DNA from: Candidatus Nitrosymbiomonas sp.
Lineage (GTDB): Bacteria > Sysuimicrobiota > Sysuimicrobiia > Sysuimicrobiales > Humicultoraceae
NCBI GenBank assembly: GCA_020724185.1
Contig: DYHL01000066.1
Location: 3,728 to 11,924, forward strand
DNA: 8,197 nucleotides
Direction: 5' to 3'
Shown here: in pieces, positions 5,603 through 8,197 of the stretch
Position numbering within the stretch: position 1 is the stretch's first letter
How the letters are laid out: each line of letters begins with the position of its first letter
Notes under the pieces: model-generated
Databases searched by the model: none
Told to the model about the DNA's origin: nothing
The model's input: the letters and a program-made list of their open reading frames with translations, nothing else
Translations under genes and position numbers: made by a program

Positions 5603-6469
5603 ATGGCCATTCTTGTGAACGAGCGCACCCGCGTCCTGGTTCAGGGCATCACCGGGTATCAGGGCGAGTTCCACACGCGCCGCATGATTGAGTTCGGCAC
5701 CAAGGTTGTCTCCGGTATGACGCCGGGGAAAGGCGGCCAGACCGCCGCGGGAGTTCCTGTGTTCGACACGGTTTCCGAGGCCGTTGCCCAGACCGGCGCC
5801 ACCGCGTCGTGCGTCTTCGTGCCCGCGCGCATGGCCAAGGACGCGGCGCTGGAGGCGGTCGCCTCGCGGCTGGACCCGATCGTGATCATCACGGAACACA
5901 TCCCTGTGCACGACTCGATCGAAATGGTGGCAGCGGCGTGCGCCGCGGGGGTGCGCATTCTGGGGCCGAACGGTCCGGGCGTGGCCTCGCCCGGACGGTG
6001 CAAGATCGGCATCATGCCTAACCACCTGTTCTCGCCCGGAGGCGTGGGGCTGGTCTCGCGCAGCGGCACGCTTACATATGAGATCGTGGCCGGTCTGACG
6101 CAGGCCGGCCTTGGGCAGAGCACCGCCCTGGGCCTGGGCGGCGACCCGGTCGTGGGCCTCACGTTCCAGGAGGCGGTGGCGCTCTTCGCAGAGGATCCAG
6201 AGACCCAGGCGATCGTGCTGGTGGGCGAGATCGGCGGCAGCGCCGAGGAAGAGGCCGCCCGTTTCATCAAGGCCGCTGTCCGCAAGCCGGTGGTAGGATA
6301 CATCGCCGGCCGGACCGCGCCGCCGGGCAAGCGCATGGGCCACGCGGGCGCGGTGATCTCCGGGAGCGAGGGGACGGCGCAGGCCAAAATCGAGGCCCTG
6401 GAGGCCGCCGGCGTCTCAATGGTTGCGCTGCCCGCTCGGGTGCCGGAGGTCCTGCGGGGGCTGTTGTAG
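5603..6469 (+). CDS. sucD: Succinate-CoA ligase (ADP-forming) subunit alpha
   Basis: SucD binds CoA and carries the histidine that is transiently phosphorylated. The 288-residue length is normal. The CoA-binding Rossmann domain starts VLVQGITGYQGEFHT (11-25), with the KVVSGMTPGKGGQ block (34-46). The ligase domain shows KIGIMP (134-139), VSRSGTLTYE (151-160), GEIGGSAEEEAA (208-219) and KRMGHAGA (243-250); His247 is the active-site histidine, matching His246 of the E. coli enzyme. Residues 121-126 read GPNGPG, whereas most family members have GPNCPG, so the conserved active-site-adjacent cysteine is glycine here. The ATG has a GGAGG ribosome binding site at 5593-5597, and the gap to the preceding hydrolase is 24 bases. 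A malate-CoA or citrate-CoA ligase role is a less likely alternative. Confidence 0.95.
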   Translation: MAILVNERTRVLVQGITGYQGEFHTRRMIEFGTKVVSGMTPGKGGQTAAGVPVFDTVSEAVAQTGATASCVFVPARMAKDAALEAVASRLDPIVIITEHIPVHDSIEMVAAACAAGVRILGPNGPGVASPGRCKIGIMPNHLFSPGGVGLVSRSGTLTYEIVAGLTQAGLGQSTALGLGGDPVVGLTFQEAVALFAEDPETQAIVLVGEIGGSAEEEAARFIKAAVRKPVVGYIAGRTAPPGKRMGHAGAVISGSEGTAQAKIEALEAAGVSMVALPARVPEVLRGLL

Positions 6470-6488
6470 TAGTAGACCAGGAGATCTC

Positions 6489-6512
6489 GCCCGCGGGAAG
6501 CCACAAGCGGGC
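6489..6512 (+). other. Weak inverted repeat between sucD and the membrane-protein gene
   Basis: GCCCGC (6489-6494) pairs with GCGGGC (6507-6512) across a 12-base loop, within the 56-base gap. It has no T tract and sits next to the downstream Shine-Dalgarno. It is too weak to call a terminator and might modulate translation of the next gene. Confidence 0.2.
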
Positions 6513-6525
6513 CAAGGAGGGTGCG

Positions 6526-6867
6526 ATGCTCGGCGGGTTCCTTCTGCGCTGGATCTTCAACGCCATCGCCATCTTCGTCACGACAAAGATCGTTACGGGC
6601 ATCCGCTTGCCCGACACAGAGAGCATCCTAGTCGCGGCACTGGTGCTGGGTCTGGTGAACGCCTCGATCCGCTGGGTTCTCCTGGTCCTTACGTTGCCGC
6701 TGAACATCCTGACCCTGGGGCTGTTCACGCTGGTGGTAAACACGCTGATGCTGTACCTGGTCGCCGCGGTCACGCCGATGCAGATAGACTCGTTTCTATC
6801 GGCGTTCATGGGGGCGCTGCTAATTGCGATCATCAGCACCTTCCTCAGCCACCTTGCCGGCCGCTAG
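6526..6867 (+). CDS. Phage_holin_4_2 / YvlD-type small membrane protein
   Basis: The 113-residue, very hydrophobic protein has four predicted membrane helices at about 4-22, 32-48, 50-80 and 89-109. The central block GLVNASIRWVLLVLTLPLN (42-60) followed by ILTLGLFTLVVN (61-72) is the signature of the family known as phage holin family 4_2. Despite the name, most chromosomal members, such as YvlD of Bacillus, are not phage lysis proteins, and their function is poorly known. The start is fixed by a strong AAGGAGG at 6514-6520, 5 bases before the ATG. It is followed almost without gap by rapZ, so co-expression is likely. No lysin, other phage gene or signal peptide is present nearby. Confidence 0.85.
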   Translation: MLGGFLLRWIFNAIAIFVTTKIVTGIRLPDTESILVAALVLGLVNASIRWVLLVLTLPLNILTLGLFTLVVNTLMLYLVAAVTPMQIDSFLSAFMGALLIAIISTFLSHLAGR

Positions 6868-6871
6868 CCGG

Positions 6872-7807
6872 GTGGAGACGCGCACCGCACCTGCCCGCGC
6901 GGCCCCTCGCCGGCGCAGCGGCGTGCAGTTCGTCATCATTACAGGTCTCTCCGGCGCCGGGAAGTCCACCGTCATGAAGGTCTTCGAGGATCTCGGGTTC
7001 TTCTGCGTGGACAACCTCCCGCCCGCGCTCCTCCCTAAGTTTGCCGATCTGTGCCTGCACTCCGAGGACAAGGTCCGGCGGGTGGCGATCGTAATTGACA
7101 TACGGGGCGGCGAGTTCTTCGACGATTTGTTTTCGGCCTTGCATCAGGTGGCCCGCCTGGGCCTGCGGGCCGACATCCTTTTTCTGGACGCGGCCGACGA
7201 CGTGCTGGTGCGCCGGTTCAAGGAGACCCGCCGCAAGCACCCGCTGGCCCAGACCGGCAGCGTGCCAAGCGGCATCCGCGCGGAGCGCCGCAGGCTGGAA
7301 GCGGTGAAGGGACGCGCCCACCGGATCGTTGACACCTCCGCCCTGACGGTCAGGGAGCTGCGCGACGAGATCGCCTCTGCCTACCGGCGTGCCCGTACTC
7401 CCCGACGACCGCTCGAGGTCAGCGTCGTCACCTTTGGGTACAAGTACGGCATCCCGATTGATGCCGACCTCATCCTGGACGTGCGGTTTCTGCCCAATCC
7501 CCACTACCGGCCGGCGCTCCGTCCCCTGCCCGGCACCCACGCCCGCGTCCGGAAGTTCGTGATGGACCAGCCGCAGACCCGCGACTTCATCGCGCGGTTG
7601 AACGAGTTCGGCGACTACCTGCTGCCGCAGTTTGTTGCCGAGGGCAAGAACCACCTGACCATCGGCCTGGGATGCACGGGCGGTCGCCACCGCTCCGTGG
7701 TTCTGGGAGAGGAACTGGCGCGACACCTCCGCCGCGGCGGCTACCGGGTTCGCGTCAGGCACCGCGATCTCCGCAAGGACGATCGGGACGCCGGGGAGTC
7801 GCAATGA
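6872..7807 (+). CDS. rapZ: RNase adapter / nucleotide-binding protein RapZ (YvcJ)
   Basis: RapZ is a P-loop protein. In E. coli it senses glucosamine-6-phosphate and delivers the GlmZ small RNA to RNase E; in Gram-positives (YvcJ) it is a nucleotide-hydrolysing protein linked to competence and envelope metabolism. Numbered from GTG 6872 (311 residues), Walker A is GLSGAGKST (25-33), then FFCVDNLPPALLPKF (43-57), the ETRRKHPL block (118-125), TFGYKYGIP (187-195), DVRFLPNPHY (203-212) and IGLGCTGGRHRSV (264-276). The last two lie in the C-terminal domain, which carries ligand binding and RNA handling in E. coli. The start is uncertain: ATG 6824 overlaps the preceding gene by 44 bases, GTG 6872 lies just after its stop, and GTG 6923 gives the more usual length (294) with no N-terminal extension. 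None has a good Shine-Dalgarno. The stop overlaps the yvcK start as ATGA. Confidence 0.92.
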   Translation: METRTAPARAAPRRRSGVQFVIITGLSGAGKSTVMKVFEDLGFFCVDNLPPALLPKFADLCLHSEDKVRRVAIVIDIRGGEFFDDLFSALHQVARLGLRADILFLDAADDVLVRRFKETRRKHPLAQTGSVPSGIRAERRRLEAVKGRAHRIVDTSALTVRELRDEIASAYRRARTPRRPLEVSVVTFGYKYGIPIDADLILDVRFLPNPHYRPALRPLPGTHARVRKFVMDQPQTRDFIARLNEFGDYLLPQFVAEGKNHLTIGLGCTGGRHRSVVLGEELARHLRRGGYRVRVRHRDLRKDDRDAGESQ

Positions 7808-8197
7808 GCGATCTGCCGCGCAGCCAGTGGCAGCGCTGGCGGCGCTGGCTGGCGCCAGGCCTGGGCATCAAGCGGTGGGGGCTGGTCATCGGCGCCGGGG
7901 TTCTGATCTTCAGCGCGGGCATCTCGTTGATCGTCAACATCAAGTTCCTGGCCGAGTTCGACACCGCGGTCTTCGCGCTCGCCGTTTTGCTCGATCGGAT
8001 CAGCCGCGGAAACATCTCACCGGTGGCGCTGGGAACGGCGGGAGCGCTGCTGGGCATCCTGATCACCCTGTTCGGCCTGCGGGGCACGCTGCGCTCGATT
8101 GACCGGGTCCTCTTCCCCACGGGCAGCCCCACGCTGGTCGAGGCCCTGCGTGAACACCGGCGGAAGCGACGCGGACTGAACCTGGTGGCGCTCGGCG
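7804..8197 (+). CDS. yvcK: YvcK family protein (gluconeogenesis factor), 3'-truncated, N-terminal membrane region
   Basis: This frame has no stop before the window edge; 131 codons are visible. The ATG at 7804 overlaps the rapZ stop (ATGA), with GGGGAG at 7793-7798, so translation is coupled. The N-terminus is basic (QRWRRWLAPGLGIKRW, 10-25), followed by a membrane helix at about 26-46 and a second at about 73-95. Next come LRSIDRVLFPTGSPTLVEAL (96-115) and RRKRRGLNLVALG at the edge, where the family's GGGTG nucleotide-sugar-binding loop should begin. YvcK/CofD-fold proteins bind UDP-GlcNAc in Bacillus and Mycobacterium, and affect cell-wall precursor synthesis and growth on gluconeogenic carbon. 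The short B. subtilis form lacks these helices; membrane-anchored versions occur in several other Terrabacteria. Identity rests on the operon context and this N-terminal pattern, because the catalytic core is outside the window. Confidence 0.82.
   Translation, partial: MSDLPRSQWQRWRRWLAPGLGIKRWGLVIGAGVLIFSAGISLIVNIKFLAEFDTAVFALAVLLDRISRGNISPVALGTAGALLGILITLFGLRGTLRSIDRVLFPTGSPTLVEALREHRRKRRGLNLVALG

Noticed and set aside
5306..6504. Two long minus-strand frames opposite the hydrolase end and sucD
   Set aside because: Both are antisense to conserved sucD sequence and have no motifs or ribosome binding sites.
6489..6512. Intrinsic terminator after sucD
   Set aside because: The stem has only 6 bp, the loop is 12 bases, and no T run follows. 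The next gene has a strong ribosome binding site but no visible promoter of its own, which argues for read-through.
6526..6867. Holin-like gene as evidence of a prophage
   Set aside because: The family name is misleading. Chromosomal YvlD-type proteins are common, and no endolysin, structural or integrase gene is nearby.
6845..7804. Minus-strand frame of 319 codons opposite rapZ
   Set aside because: rapZ carries all family motifs in the other direction; this is its antisense shadow.

Overview
The window is a GC-rich bacterial segment with two parts that look unrelated in origin. The first ~3.4 kb looks accessory: the 3' part of a very large helicase gene with a nuclease-like tail, then a toxin-antitoxin pair on the opposite strand. 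The rest is a tightly packed housekeeping run on the + strand. No rRNA, tRNA, CRISPR array, transposase or complete insertion sequence was seen. No stretch over 300 bases lacks a gene; the longest gap is about 157 bases, between the antitoxin and sucC.

Layout. Positions 2-2701 (+) carry a superfamily II helicase, cut off by the left edge, with a RecA2 domain, several zinc-binding cysteine clusters and a C-terminal DUF1998 (MrfA/DruE-type) module. Its last domain, a DUF559/Vsr-like nuclease fold, is split by an apparent -1 frameshift at a GGGG run (2674-2677) and continues in another frame to 2856. On the minus strand lie a RelE/ParE-type toxin (2850-3107) and a Phd/YefM-type antitoxin (3111-3398). 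They have a good sigma70-like promoter and a perfect 12-bp AT-rich palindrome at the predicted transcription start. On the + strand follow sucC, a secreted alkaline-phosphatase-superfamily hydrolase, sucD, a small four-helix membrane protein of the phage_holin_4_2/YvlD family, rapZ and the start of yvcK. Spacing is a few bases to 56 bases, so they may be one transcript.

How the genes relate. SucC and SucD are the two subunits of succinate-CoA ligase. Their genes are normally adjacent; here an exported hydrolase gene separates them. RapZ and YvcK form the conserved rapZ-yvcK(-whiA) pair known from Firmicutes, Actinobacteria and other Terrabacteria, linked to cell-envelope metabolism and control of carbon flux; the YvcK here has an N-terminal membrane region. 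The helicase resembles large phage-defence helicases (DruE of Druantia is the best-fitting idea), but its partners would lie upstream, outside the window.

Organism. GC-rich codon use and the rapZ-yvcK pair suggest a high-GC Terrabacteria-type lineage, such as Actinobacteria, Chloroflexota, Armatimonadota or a related uncultivated phylum. This is inference and cannot be settled from the window.
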